Of a stretch of 64,000 bases of DNA, positions 12,701 to 25,100 are shown piece by piece. How positions within the stretch are numbered: the stretch's first letter is position 1; each line of letters begins with the position of its first letter. Under the pieces are notes generated by a model. The model saw only the letters and a list, made by a program, of their open reading frames with translations. It had not been told where the DNA came from and did not search any database. The DNA is from Dipylidium caninum (Eukaryota > Platyhelminthes > Cestoda > Cyclophyllidea > Dipylidiidae): positions 186,001-250,000 of the forward strand of contig QEYB01000625.1 of NCBI GenBank assembly GCA_017562135.1, written 5' to 3'. The position numbers and the translations under genes were made by a program.

Positions 12701-15700
12701 CTTTTCTCCACATTGATTCTCGTTTTCGCCTAAAATTTACTTGGTTGTTAGGTGTGAAATTGTTGATTTGAAGTTTGATGTTGAAGTTGGAGTACATTTG
12801 ATTGGGTTAAAGTACAAATTTTAAGGGAAAAAAGGAAAATGGGGGACGAGGAACCATTGTAATAATATCTTATCTGGAGACAACATATATCGGACTCACG
12901 TGATACGCTGAAGGTGACTACACGCGTAAGAATAAATCCATCTTAACTTGCTTTCTTTCGGAAGAACAAATAACTCTCGAGCCAACATAGACATTTTTCT
13001 TTCCTGATATGTACTCTTCTCTAAAATGTCAAGACTGGTTAGTGGAGGCATATAGGAGCAAGCTTAATACTTCAACTCCCGTCAGAAAAGGCCTTTTCTT
13101 TTGATCGTCACCTTGGACCATTCGCCTTCACTTGTTTAATCTCGTCTCGATGTGGATCTTGATCCTCGTCTAATGGATTATTCAGCATGTAGAATACCAC
13201 CCACGAGCAACACGTAAAATAGCCTTGTGGGGATGATAAAGTGATGTGTTTGAAGTGTGGGATCGTGAGGCCACCAGGGAGTTCTTTGGAGTGCTAAATA
13301 TGTGCAAGTCCTGTAATTTTACCGGAAGGGAGTTTTTAATCTAGTGGAGAGGAGAAATTGTAGAATAGAAGAGGCAGACTGCCTTGGAAACCACCCTCTT
13401 ATCAGATGCCGATGCTTGTAAGACTCACAGGCATGAGATTTCTCCCTCTGTTTCCACTCTTGGTATACACCGACTGCCTCGTTTATTTCGTATAGCCTGG
13501 GTTAACATTCCCGAAAGCTCTGACCGCCTGATTAACCCCAATTTACTTTCAAGGTCAATACTTGACCCACTTGTCGTTAATATTGTCATTGGTTATGGCA
13601 TGATGCGTCTACGGCGACTCCATCACCACAATCTCTTGGGTCAAATTCATATCTGATCTTGGATATTTGTCCTGCACCTTTCTCGTAAGTAGAATAGACA
13701 AGTTCGAGTTGCATCAGTTGAAATTGGAGAAAACCAGAGAGATACGCTGGCAACTCAAAATGCTTGCGTTACCTGGTCATGGTTATGTTTCCACTCCACA
13801 TTTTGATGAAGCTCGTCGCTGACACCACTTGAAACACCCTGTGAGCTCCATCTGAACTGTTGACGCTTTTTTACAGTCTCTGGCTTCCTTCGTGGAAACA
13901 TGGGTTCAGCTGCAAAGTGCGGCGTCGTGTTTCTTTTTATATTCCCTTTCAACAATGCTATTCGAGGTTCCTCCACACTGTCGAGTGTCCTCATTCAACT
14001 CGTCGCATTTGTTAACCCACAGATACCTTACTTGACGACACTATAAACGAGGTTATGACACTTGAATATTTCGTGGTTGACACTTTGCTATCAAAGCTTC
14101 TTCTTCTCGAATTAGAGAAGCACACACTATTTGAAGGACTCAACAATTGTCTGTTCTTCCACTGCCGCATCCCCTCCTTGTTTCCCCGTTTCACCTTTTC
14201 TTTATGTGCCTTTTTCGCATTCACCCATTATTTGTTCACTCCATCTTTCCTTAAGACTGTACCTTGGCTTTTATATCCGTTCCACCCAAACAGGACGAGA
14301 GTTTTTAATGGACAACCCATTTACCCATCATTTACATCGGTCCTACGGCGGAATTGTTTTCACCCTCTCCGACGCCTACTTTGTTCTTTCGCTACGTAAC
14401 CCACTGAAGTACACTTCCATGTCTCTGTGAAGTCTCATTTCTTGCGCAAATTAACGTAATTATGTCCCCAACTCCTTGGTTTCATTTTCTGTCCTTTCAC
14501 CTCGCTAAGGTGCATCCGCTTCCTCCTTGTACTTAGTTTGGTGTGTAGTTTCCTGACCCAACCTCGGGTAACCGAGTTGAGGTATGTAAACACTTTCGCC
14601 GACCCAAAGCTCTATAATAAAACAGATATTCGGTGTCCGATGGGTCGGTAGTGAACAGGCAAACAGTGTGCTGTTGCACATCCTCGTGTCACAGATATAT
14701 GACGCTGGTGGTGCATCTCTTAATTGGGTGTCGAATGTACCCATTTCCTTATTCTGACAGGAGGAATTCTGATTTATGGACTTCCAAAATATTCCAGTGC
14801 ACCTACCTCCCGAATGCGAGCTTACGAATGCTAAATAGCATTTACTCACACACACACACACACACACACACAAACCCCACCGACGAACTATGGAATTTTG
14901 TGACTTGTGAATTCCCCCTAAAATTTGCCTCACCGTCAACTGTCCTTGTTGTTAAGGAAATGAGTGAAAGAGTCGGGACATTCTTTTATTGCTTGATGTA
15001 AACGCTACCGAGGTGAAAGTGTCTGTATTTACTTCTTTTCTCATTAATCAGAATTACCTTGGCTTGAAAGTCCCATTTCGATACGTCCTCAGTTTGAATA
15101 GCATCGTTTCATCTCTCTCCGAGTCTGGATTTTCCCGTTTCCATCCTGTTGTGCCTCCTCGTTGATCGCAACTGGGTCAGAATGGAGCCTTGGTAGCATC
15201 AGCGATGGGAATAGACAAGGGAAAAAGCCAAACTCGTTATATCCACATCTCTACCGCCTCATTGGAATCTTTTTATCTTCTTCATGGCACCTGTCTCTCG
15301 TGTTTCCGGCCTCTTCAACCCCTTTTTTATTTAGTACTCAACCGGGGACGTCTTTACCCTTTTTCTAGTGATGTCAATGTCTTTCGCCTTTTGTTACCAT
15401 AAGAAATAATGAGTCCTATGACATTGGTGAAGAGATTTCCTTAATTTCTCTTACTCCCTTCAGAGCATCAAGCGGTACACCCCTCTTCTCTGGGAACTTT
15501 AACTAAGAATCAAAGAAAAACAATTGACAACAACAATAATAACGCTCAGTTCTTTGCTTTAGTAAAACAGAAAGTTTGTTACCAAAAAGAGATTTTTCAC
15601 TGATGAGTTAGTTTCCTTTAATATCTGGATTCGGTCGGATTTTGGCAGGTGATCATCTGTAGCTCTCTTTGGGTGTTGATTTAGGACCGATTAAGTTCAA

Positions 15701-18700
15701 AAAGTGTTTGGGAAGGATGAAACTGGGGTTGTGTGGAAACGCCGTCTTCATCGCCACTGTCTTGGCAACCGAGTGGTGATTGGCGAGACAAGGGTACAGG
15801 CATGTGCTCTCTTGCGTAATTTATTTCACATCTTTCTCTCCCGCTTGGAAACGCAGTTGACTTTGCATGCGTCAAATGTATAATTGCTTTTACACAATTT
15901 TTGCTCCCACGGAGCGGCACCGTCTTCTTTGTGGTGCTTCGCTCCTCCTGACTTGGAGCTCTTTTTAAAAAAAAACGAGTTTTTCCCTCTCTCTTTCTAT
16001 CTGTTATGCGGTCAAAAAGTACTACGTGTACTCACCGACGATTGCCATCTATGTGTGGATGGGTGAGCGAGTTTTTTGGGGTTTACTTTGATACCCATGT
16101 CCTTTTTCCCTTATCACCAACCTCGCTTAATCTCCGGTCTTTCATATTTCATTCCACTCTAAATTAGACTGTTTGAGGGGATCAAGCGATTGAGATCATA
16201 CTTGAACTGTTTCAGATTCGCTTCTTCGAGAGCTTCTTTTCGGCGGTCACATCAGAAATTCCATCGCGACTTTCACCGATCCATGCTCCCAGTGGGTCCG
16301 GCGCGGATTAACGCTCGAGAATTGGGGTTTCAAATCTCTAGATTTTAGGGGCGTTGTTTTGACATTTGAATTATCTAACTAGTCAACTATTTTTTGCCAT
16401 ATGACAACGTCACAGTTAGGATGCCATGTAAGTGTTGTGCAATTACGTAGACGAAGCAGCAAGTACCAGGTTAGTTTGAATTCCTACTTGAAATTTCGGT
16501 TTTACACCGCCTGAAACCCCTCTGGAACGTCCCAAATTCTGCTGACCTTTTTCGGTTTCTTCCATTTCCACCTGTCTTCCGGGCTTATACTTATTGATGA
16601 GGACGCGTGGGAAGGACGATCTAGGCGATAAGTTGACTTACAATAATCCTTTTGTCGGAGTCTTTGTCCATTGTCCAGGAAGGTTTCGAATTTCCCTCGC
16701 ATCTCTTAAGCCTTTCCTGTATAGGAGTATTTTGATTACTACTTCACTTACGCCACATTCCAGTTCCTACTCCTATTGTCTTGGATCATCACGAGTTGAC
16801 TGACTCAAAATCACTATATTTTTCCCGTATTTGGCTTTGGATTAACTCGCACACTTTTTGAATACTCCCCATTGTCGTGATTTTGTTTGACGAAGGACTT
16901 CATTTTACCTAAACATCCCATTTTGCCCTTGTGATTAAGTAAAAACTTGGTGGGAGACTTTTACCGTGCAACCTGAAGCGTGCGCCATTAAGATTGTGAG
17001 AACGAAAACGATGTACAGTGGCGGGTTAGGGTCGATTGTTGAGGATGCGATATTCATTCCTTTAATAACTGTGGCAATCGTTCACAAGGAAATTTGTTCT
17101 AATAGCAGTTTATTTCGCTTTATTTTAGATCCCCTGCGTGGAGACAGCGAGTCGGAGCATTCTAGCGTGAGTTTTTGGTGTTTCTCCTCCCTCTCCTCCC
17201 CCTCCCCCTTTTTAGACCACTCTATGGTGAATTCTGAGTGCTCCTACACTTGACGATTATTGTCGGTTTTATTTAAGTTTATCTAGGTCTGAGTAGTAAC
17301 TTGATATTTGATTGTTACCTAAGACACATTACGTTTGCCGTTAAGAAAACCTATTTAATCCTTAACTGTTCTGTCGAATTAACTGCTCCATTTGACGGAT
17401 AGAAAACGTGTATGGGAGGTCGTATTATTTATTTTAAGCCCCGTGCAATAAGATAATGAGGCAACAGTTTTGTTGATTAACAGAAGACAGAATGAAGGAG
17501 CCACCCCCTCTCCCCCCAATCACTTTCTCTTACATAAACTGCTTCTGATCCCCGAAACCCACCACCACCGCCAACACCAACACTTGTATTTTACTGTCTT
17601 GAGACAATCCCCAAAGCCCTGAAGCGTGTCCTCATTAAAATTGACTCAGTTTGATGCTTTCTCTCATCAGATGTGTTGTCTTCCTTGTCCATCTTGAAAT
17701 GCTTTGGTACCCCCTTCCTAGTGCGTGGGAGGTAGCTTTACTTCCCACTAGACTGCCCTTTCTCTGTCTTGTGTTTGCCCGAATGCGGGTCTACAATCAC
17801 CATTGTCCAGGGGAAGTGGTCGTCCCAACCCTTACTCATACTTGTTTACTCTGACAATATATATATTTCTCCTTACAATTTACTGTCTTCTGTTTTTCCT
17901 CCTTGTATTTTAGGCATTCTCTGCATCAGGTAAGTGTCAAATTTGCCTCTCCTACTTTAAGCTTACTTTTTCAAAGAAACCATTGATTCCACCAAATCGC
18001 TTTACTCTCTTGCCATCCTCGATAGGTCAACCGAGACGAATAACATCCAAGATTGGGTCTTTCGCAAACGCCAACTATAGACCGGGCGGTGGAAATGTAC
18101 ATTCATTCACTATTACTTCTATTCGATGATTCCCCTCTCCCCTTTCACTAACCAGGTGTTTTTCTCTATCCGCATAGGTGAGGATCCTCGAGACAAAAGT
18201 CGACTTCAGTTATGCGCAGAGCAAGTGCAATTCAAAGGCGAATTTGAAACACAAACCGGGTACGTTAGGTTCACGGCTCATTTTCAACCCTCATTACACA
18301 GCATGGCTGTTTACTTTGGAGGTGCAATGGGGTTGGGGCGGGCTTATGCGGCTGGATAGGCGGGTGGGCGAATGATTTGTTCAGCGGACCATTGGGACGG
18401 TTGCTAGATGGACGGGTGAATTAATGGGTGGACCGATGAACGGGTGTATTTATTCACATATCCATTTCACCTCTTCACCTACTCTCTAGTCCTTTCATTC
18501 TGACACACACGTCGGCAATTGGTTGAGTTAACTTCAGGAAAGGCTTGAAGTCGTATGGGTGGATGTACGCCTGAGTTGTTTTTTTTTTCAGCTTCTCACT
18601 TTGGTCTTATTACTAATTTAAGTTCAATTGAAAGTCTCCTAGGAGTCACATTTCCATCCTTCGTTTTTCCATTGCAGGCGGCGGTGATGTCCAAATCTTA

Positions 18701-20520
18701 GATAATAAATTGACTTTCAAGGAGAATAGTAAACCCCGTGTCAACTCGTTGGCGAACGCCAAACACGTTCCCGGTGGCGGAAATGTTAAGGTTTGTCTCT
18801 TGCTCTCGCTCTCGCTCTCCCTCCTCCACTTCGCAGTCTTCTCAATTTTTTTCACTTTCTTATACATCTCGCCATTTAAACAAGGCTGACAATTTCTGTG
18901 TCCACATGTAGGGGATATTCACTTTCTATAATAGTTTCAAAGAGGTCGGTTATAGGACCTTGTGAGAATCGTTTAACTTCTTCCCTATTATCTCTGCCAA
19001 TTTGCTTGGTACTCAACTCTTTGTGGGGCCGCAACGCATTTATCTTAATTTCCTACATCAAAATTTATCCTAATAGGCTCCTCTTGGTGAGATGCTAACT
19101 ACGTCGACTCTTATGCTACTTCCGTGTTCTGGTCTCCAACACGACTCGTTTGTACTTAAGATGGGAATGAATAGGTTGGGAAAATCGTGCACGCATCGAC
19201 GACTTTGAAGCGTGGAAATTTATTCAGTGCTTCTACCTTGGGCAACATAATGCGCACTCGTCCTGTCAGTAACGAAAGTCAGGAAAATGGGGACATGGCA
19301 GGGATGATTGACGTATTTCCGGACTTGGCACAGAGTTTGCGACGCCGTAAACGGGGATGACTTGTGAAATATAATTCCCATCCTAAGGCTAGTCACGAGG
19401 CCCGAAGCGAAGACTGCTGAGTGGTGCCAAATTTCACGAATCTGCATTACATTTGCGTTTAGCATTCTTTATTAAACGTGATACTTTTAAAGGCTTCGTG
19501 CCACCGAATGGCCTTTGCGTAGGACGTCCACAAGGTAGTTTTTTTAAAGAGGGATTAAAGCTTCGAATGGGAAGACCGTGACCTCGACACGATGACATCT
19601 CGGTATTTCTACTAATAAACATTCCTCGATGGCAGGTCGACTGACTTGATTCTGGTAAAATGGAAATTGAAGACATTTTCAACTTGAATTATTTAACTGT
19701 AAGCAAACTTCCTCAGTGGTGAATCGGAACGGATTCCTTCTCTTTCCAAATCATTATTGGGAAGACCATCCCGTGTTTTAAGAGAGAAATGCCATTTCAT
19801 TCACGAATATTATGTGTCCGTGCTATTGTGTGAGTCGTTACATTCCATATGTAAATGTTAAAGTAAAACCAGTCTATTCTCGCCGTCTTGATGAAATGTA
19901 AAATGCACATCCACTACATTGGGTCGGGCAAATTAAGAGAAAATTTTTTGCCCCTACGGCATGGCCATAAAGCGGTTGTCAGAAGGAACCCACCCACGCG
20001 GCGGACCATAATGGGTTTACTTATTAAACCTCTCCCACCAACACAGATAGAGACTCACAAGTTGGAGTTCAGAGAGACTGCCGCCTCGCGGGTGGGATCC
20101 TTGCAGAATGCTTCCCACAAGGCAGGAGGCGGTGATGTCAAGGTTAGTCTTGCCTCCTCACGTTTTGACCATATACTGCTGTTCGTTGTCTTGGCACCGA
20201 TTTATTAATCTCATCGCACACTTAACATCGCCATTACAATCCTATTTTGAGGATGTCAGCTCCATTTCTCTAGTGTCGGTATCCTGTTGGCCTGCTGTGG
20301 CAGGGGCGGAATCGTTAAGGGAGGACTTGATTATGCGTATTTACATAACCCATCTCCTCTCATTTATCAGATATTCAACGAAAAGTTGCCATGGCTGAAG
20401 TACAACAAACCAAATCTTACACCAGAAGAAAGGGCAAAGATAAACAAACACGCAAGCCTAGCGCCCGATACAACCAATGAGCCCATTTACACGTCGCGTC
20501 ACTCCAGTACTACGAGCTGA
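9704..20520 (+). CDS. Tau/MAP2/MAP4-type microtubule-associated protein, four repeats
   Basis: Predicted microtubule-binding and -stabilising protein of the tau/MAP2/MAP4 family, about 323 aa. Exons: 9704-10109, 17129-17166, 17914-17929, 18026-18096, 18178-18259, 18678-18790, 20047-20142, 20371-20520. All junctions are GT-AG, phases agree and the sum is 972 nt. The N-terminal 150 residues are Ser/Thr/Asn-rich with an S/T-P site (PVSPTSS) and no other domain. The repeats start at about residues 159 (RITSKIGSFANANYRPGGG), 185 (containing AQSKCNSKANLKHKPGGG), 216 (RVNSLANAKHVPGGGNVK) and 243 (RVGSLQNASHKAGGGDVK). A conserved tail follows. As in vertebrate tau, each repeat sits largely on its own exon. 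Repeat 2 has one Cys in the SKC position; repeat 4 has AGGG for PGGG. The start is the first in-frame ATG (CAAATGG), 25 nt after a possible acceptor at 9677-9678. Extra alternative exons in the 7-kb intron cannot be excluded. Confidence 0.92.
10110..17128 (+). other. Large 7-kb intron of the MAP gene
   Basis: The donor GTAGGTAC at 10110 joins the acceptor TTTTAG ending at 17128, which keeps phase 1. I found no exon inside with convincing homology, but vertebrate tau and MAP2 genes have alternative exons at this position and short ones would be invisible to me. A perfect CA dinucleotide run lies at 14847-14872. Confidence 0.6.
14847..14872. repeat. (CA)n microsatellite
   Basis: Thirteen consecutive CA units within the large MAP intron. 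It is a simple sequence repeat and probably length-polymorphic. Confidence 0.95.
17914..17929 (+). other. 16-bp micro-exon of the MAP gene
   Basis: GCATTCTCTGCATCAG is bounded by TTTTAG and GTAAGTGT, both strong splice signals. It starts in phase 0 and ends in phase 1, exactly what the flanking exons (17129-17166 and 18026-18096) need. It encodes AFSAS plus part of a Gly just before the first microtubule-binding repeat. Skipping it would shift the frame and remove all four repeats, so it is either constitutive or a regulatory switch. Confidence 0.8.
18330..18460 (+). repeat. Degenerate short tandem repeat in MAP intron
   Basis: Several imperfect copies of a word close to ATGGACGGGTGA occur in succession (around 18408-18460), preceded by related G-rich words (GGCGGGTGGGCGAATG). 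It lies in the intron between repeat exons 2 and 3. No function is suggested by the sequence. Confidence 0.4.
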
Positions 20521-22188
20521 TTGGGTGAAGGGGCAATCGAAAAATCCGTTGTGCTTTCCATCACGAACATTTCTCTCTCCCACATACACACACACTCCGC
20601 TACCCCTCTCCATTAGTCATTTCCTCATTGTCTGTGTCCGTGACAGTGTCTCATCTCGATGACGATAGAGTGGTGGTAATGACTAAGCCTTTTGGTTTTT
20701 CCCATTTTCTTTCTCCCGTACCCCCAGCCTTTTGTACATTTGCCTGCCGCTCCCACATTTCTGAGAAATTCATTTACTACTAAAATCCTCCTACCTTTCC
20801 ACACGGAGGTATTCAATGCACTTATCGACGCATGAATGAGACCTTTTCGAAGAAATCCTCTCAGTCATCGACACCTACCTGGTTCTTTTACTTCCTCGAT
20901 GTTAGTGGCTTCTAATATGGCTACTCGACTAACATAGTGATAATGTGTAAGTTGTTATTTCCCTTCCTGCGGCGAGCACTTTTTGCTGCTTGTTTATGTT
21001 TTCGCGGCTCTGTTCGTTTCGATATGGCTAGGCTAGCCCGCTGCATCGTAGGTAACTTTCCCTCGTCTCGTCGACTCGTTCGGGGCAGACATGATGGAGG
21101 CAGGGTGTGCTGTTGTAAAAATTCAGTCCTAACACGTACCGTTAAAACAATTTGACCTGATTTCTGCAATGAGCCTTTGAGGTTTCGGAGGATGACGCTG
21201 GGCCCACTGCAGAGGGTTATGTTTGTATAATCAAGAAATTTATCTACGTCTAATCAAATAATCTGGTGTGTCTAACACTTAGAATCCCCTTTGGGCGAAT
21301 GCTGGCATGGCTACCGGCGCAGTTCAGATTATGTCCCTAGCAGACCAGAGTTCAACTAGAGCAGTGACAGTTTCCGGAGAACGGAGACTTAGATAGTTAT
21401 GGGGGTACTTAGTGTGGGTAAAACAGAGAGTGGTTCCCACTGAATAAAGTACATTTTACCCTATTTTTAATATGAGTTGGATAACTGCGGTATTGAGCCA
21501 GTCTCGTTAGAGTAGCGATCAGTAGAGCTGCAAATGAGGGTGATGGAAGGCGGGCGGTTACTCAATGCACCATCGCTTTTTAATTACACCATATCCTTTT
21601 GGGGCATGTGTGGTCCGTGCTAGACGAAAGAAATCTGCGCATTTCTCGCTATATGGCAAGTTAAGGATAAGACGGAGCGGAAGGTTTTCCGATGTGTCCC
21701 TTAATTTCCCCATATTAAACGGACTCTTCTATTTACGATCTGCTTGGACATAATCTGGAAGGTTGTGTGTCGTCTGGGGGTTTCACATTAAAGAAATAGT
21801 GAAGTATCCAAAATTATCCTTCAACAATTATTTTGGGTTAAACTAAACTATCTGGATTTGTATACGCTTTTGGTGGCTAAACCTCCTCGTCTTGAGAACC
21901 CCCTTCTAAGATATTTAGACAATTGTATTTTTTCCTTCTAATGTGGCTTAATCTACTCTCTAAATTAGAATAGTTCGTCCATTGCGCCAAGACGGTGTTC
22001 ATTGAAGAAAATTTTATGTACCATATGAGACTATTAGCTTTGGAATTAAGTGTCAGCGATTCTTATATTTTTCTGCATGTTTGAGTGTGTTGTTTTCATG
22101 GGTCGAATATAATACCGCAGTTAGAGTGTGTTTACTCCCTTTTGATTGGTCAATTATCATCGAGAACACGTTATCTGAGGCATATCAT
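20521..22188. other. Intergenic region between MAP and SPAG1-like genes
   Basis: This should contain the MAP 3' UTR and the upstream region of the SPAG1-like gene. The first clear AATAAA after the MAP stop is at 21443-21448, about 920 bp downstream. No homologous coding sequence was seen on either strand. Confidence 0.5.
21443..21448 (+). terminator. Candidate polyadenylation signal for the MAP gene
   Basis: AATAAA about 920 bp after the MAP stop codon and upstream of the SPAG1-like start. It is the first canonical hexamer I noticed in this orientation. A variant signal closer to the stop is equally possible. Confidence 0.35.
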
Positions 22189-25100
22189 ATGTACAATATG
22201 CTACACGAAAGGACAGCTCTTTACGATATACCATTGAACCACCTCGATTATCAGTACATAACGGACTGCAAGAAATTGAAGGAATTAGAGAAAATACTGA
22301 AAGTCCTGCGTTCGGGTTCTGAGGGTCGATTCCCCGATCTGGAAAGACACTGCGAGGAGAAGATACAGTCACTAGATCCAAAAAAGTCGTGTTATTTTTT
22401 CCTAAATCGTGGAAGTATCTTAAATATTAGGGTAGCAGTGGGGCTTGTAAATTAACTTGGCGTGTACACACCTGCTTACGAAGTACATAGGAAGCACGTT
22501 AATTGTTCCAAACACTTGGTAATACTGACTTTATTGCGTCATACTTATATGAAATGGTGCTGTTCGTAGCAACATTAATGAACCTCGATAGAAGTGATGA
22601 ATTTTTTCATAATGACAAACCACTTTCCAGGCAGATCAAGGTCAATGGTACAAATACCATATATTTTAGTCGGTTGCTTCGAAAACCGGGTGCGCTTCTC
22701 AGTGCCAAAGAATTACCTGACTGCGAAAGGGAAGAAATAGAAAGCGGATTCTTGGTAAGGTGATCTTGGTAGAGTGGTTCTGACCGTTTCTAAAGGAATG
22801 GCTTGATGAAGCCAAACGCCAGGAGAACTTATCCAAAAGGCGTATTAATTACAATGTAGACGAAGATGAGGACGAATTGCTTCCACTAGTCCGAAAATTT
22901 GGATCTATAAACCCTGATACTGGGAAAGGAACTAGGGTGAAGATGATTTATTGCTTGATTTTCCTGCGAAGGCGCTAACCTATTTTATTATCTTTGTTAC
23001 ATCGACTTTAACCAAAGTCGGTTTAAAAATAGGTTTGCAACAAAAGACATTAGGGTGTAAAATGTTCTCCTGTCTCAGCTATCGCAAATTTCAACATATA
23101 TTTTAGAAGAGAATCTCTTCTCTACTTAAGGTACAGTCTTCAAAAGTGAAGTCAGGAAAAATAAGGTCCTACGAAGAATGGGACAAGTGAGTATATCCCG
23201 GAGTCTCCATGGGGTGATGGCAGCCTTGCTATTTGTCGTGTTCATTGATATATTAGTCACGGAAGAAAGTTTTATGTTGCATTAACAATTATATTGTCGG
23301 TAGTGACATTTGTCAAACACGTTTTCATGCATCTCACAATGCCAAAATATCGACTATGGAAATTATCGCTTGATTAAATTGGCACTTAATTGAACGAATG
23401 AAAGGGAATAAAGAACTTTAATTTATACATCATATACTCTGTGAATTTAGGAAGTACATGTTTAACATTCTTTTAATATAGAATTGGGAAGGAAATCGAG
23501 AAGGAACTCGAGAGAGACGAAGAGAATGCGAAGGCGGAAAATAATGATAAAGAAGGAAAGACGGAGTCTAATGAAGAAAGAGTCCAGGAACCTGTGAAAC
23601 CTAGTTGTAAGGGTCTTCGCGAACGAATACGTACAATGCCCAGACACATTCGAGCGGTGCATGCCCAACGGGAGAAGGAGAAGGGTAACGAGGTAGGCTA
23701 AATTTTTGGGAAAGTAAAGTTAGACCTTTGAGTGCCATGGTAACCAAATGGTATAGTGATATAATTCAGTATTATTCAACAATCTGTCTTCTCTCTCTCG
23801 CCTGAAAAGCGTAATTTGAAATTATGATGTCTTCTGGGGAATCCTCCATTACTACAAGATTTGTTTAATCATGCACTTGCACTTCAATAACAACGCCTTC
23901 ATCAACAATTTCATGTGGTTTTATTAGCTACTTTTATAGACTAGATATTTTTTCAAACCACTAGTCTACTGTTAATGTACGGGGCCTATGTGTGAATCCT
24001 GATGATATTTAGCAGCACTTGAGTAATTTTATATTTTGTGACATTGAAACAGGCTCTAATTGCAGGCGACTACAACGAGGCATTGGGGTACTACGAGCGA
24101 AGTCTCCTCTTTTTACCAACCACTGCTGTGTATAACAATCGGGCCTTGTTGTGTAAGTACCAAAAAGAGGATGATCGTTCCTTTATCGGCCAGATAAAAT
24201 GCTCAGGTGTTTTTATGTAATTCCAGATTTGAAGCAAAAGAGGTGGAAACTCTCGGTGGAAGATTGTAAACGAGTTTTAGGGGAGGAACCAGAAAATGTT
24301 AAAGGCAAGAAAATCCTGAATATCGCTTTATACTTCCATGAAATGGATTGGTAAACGTCGCGGTTGAGTTTAATACATCCTGAGCCTATCCGGTAGTTAT
24401 GTTACATACTGTTAGAGCATTTGTGTTAGAGAACTGCTAGTCAGTTTTTAGGTATGTTATTCATTGTCAGATAAAACAACAACTTCATAGTGGGCCAATT
24501 TAGCGTCCGAATGACCTCTTCCGATCAAGACTATTTTTATTACTCCATTTCACGTACTTGTGCTTGGTGTTTTAGCTCTTCTGCGAAGAGCACAAGCCCT
24601 CTACGAACTACACAGCCTTGAGAAGGCTCAGAGGGATTTGGAACAAGTTCGGCATTGGAACCCAAGAATTCTAGAGCCATAGTACGTAATTTCTGCTGCA
24701 CTGACCCTAATAACTTCTGTAAAAACACCGTTCCGAGAAATTTAATTCACTGGTTTGCCAAACTAAAATGAGTGAGCTTTACTCGTCATTTGAATTGACA
24801 ACCCAACTCTGAGCATCCTGTCAGAGTTCAGAGGCAGACGGACATGTATATTCACCGGCTGATTTTAAATATGTCATCTGAGAAATGTTGGACTATCATG
24901 AACTCTTGCTGTGGCACGTAAGACTGCCAGACAAGTTTATACTAAATGTCCTCCTGCCTCTTTTTGCTTTGGGTTGTCAGTTAAATAAAGCACTTTTATA
25001 CCTATGTTATTACACAATTGACAGTATCTTGTTATTATTCGAGATTAGGAGTCACACTTATCAGAATTTCGCAGGATTCTCATTAATTTCTTTACCCGTC

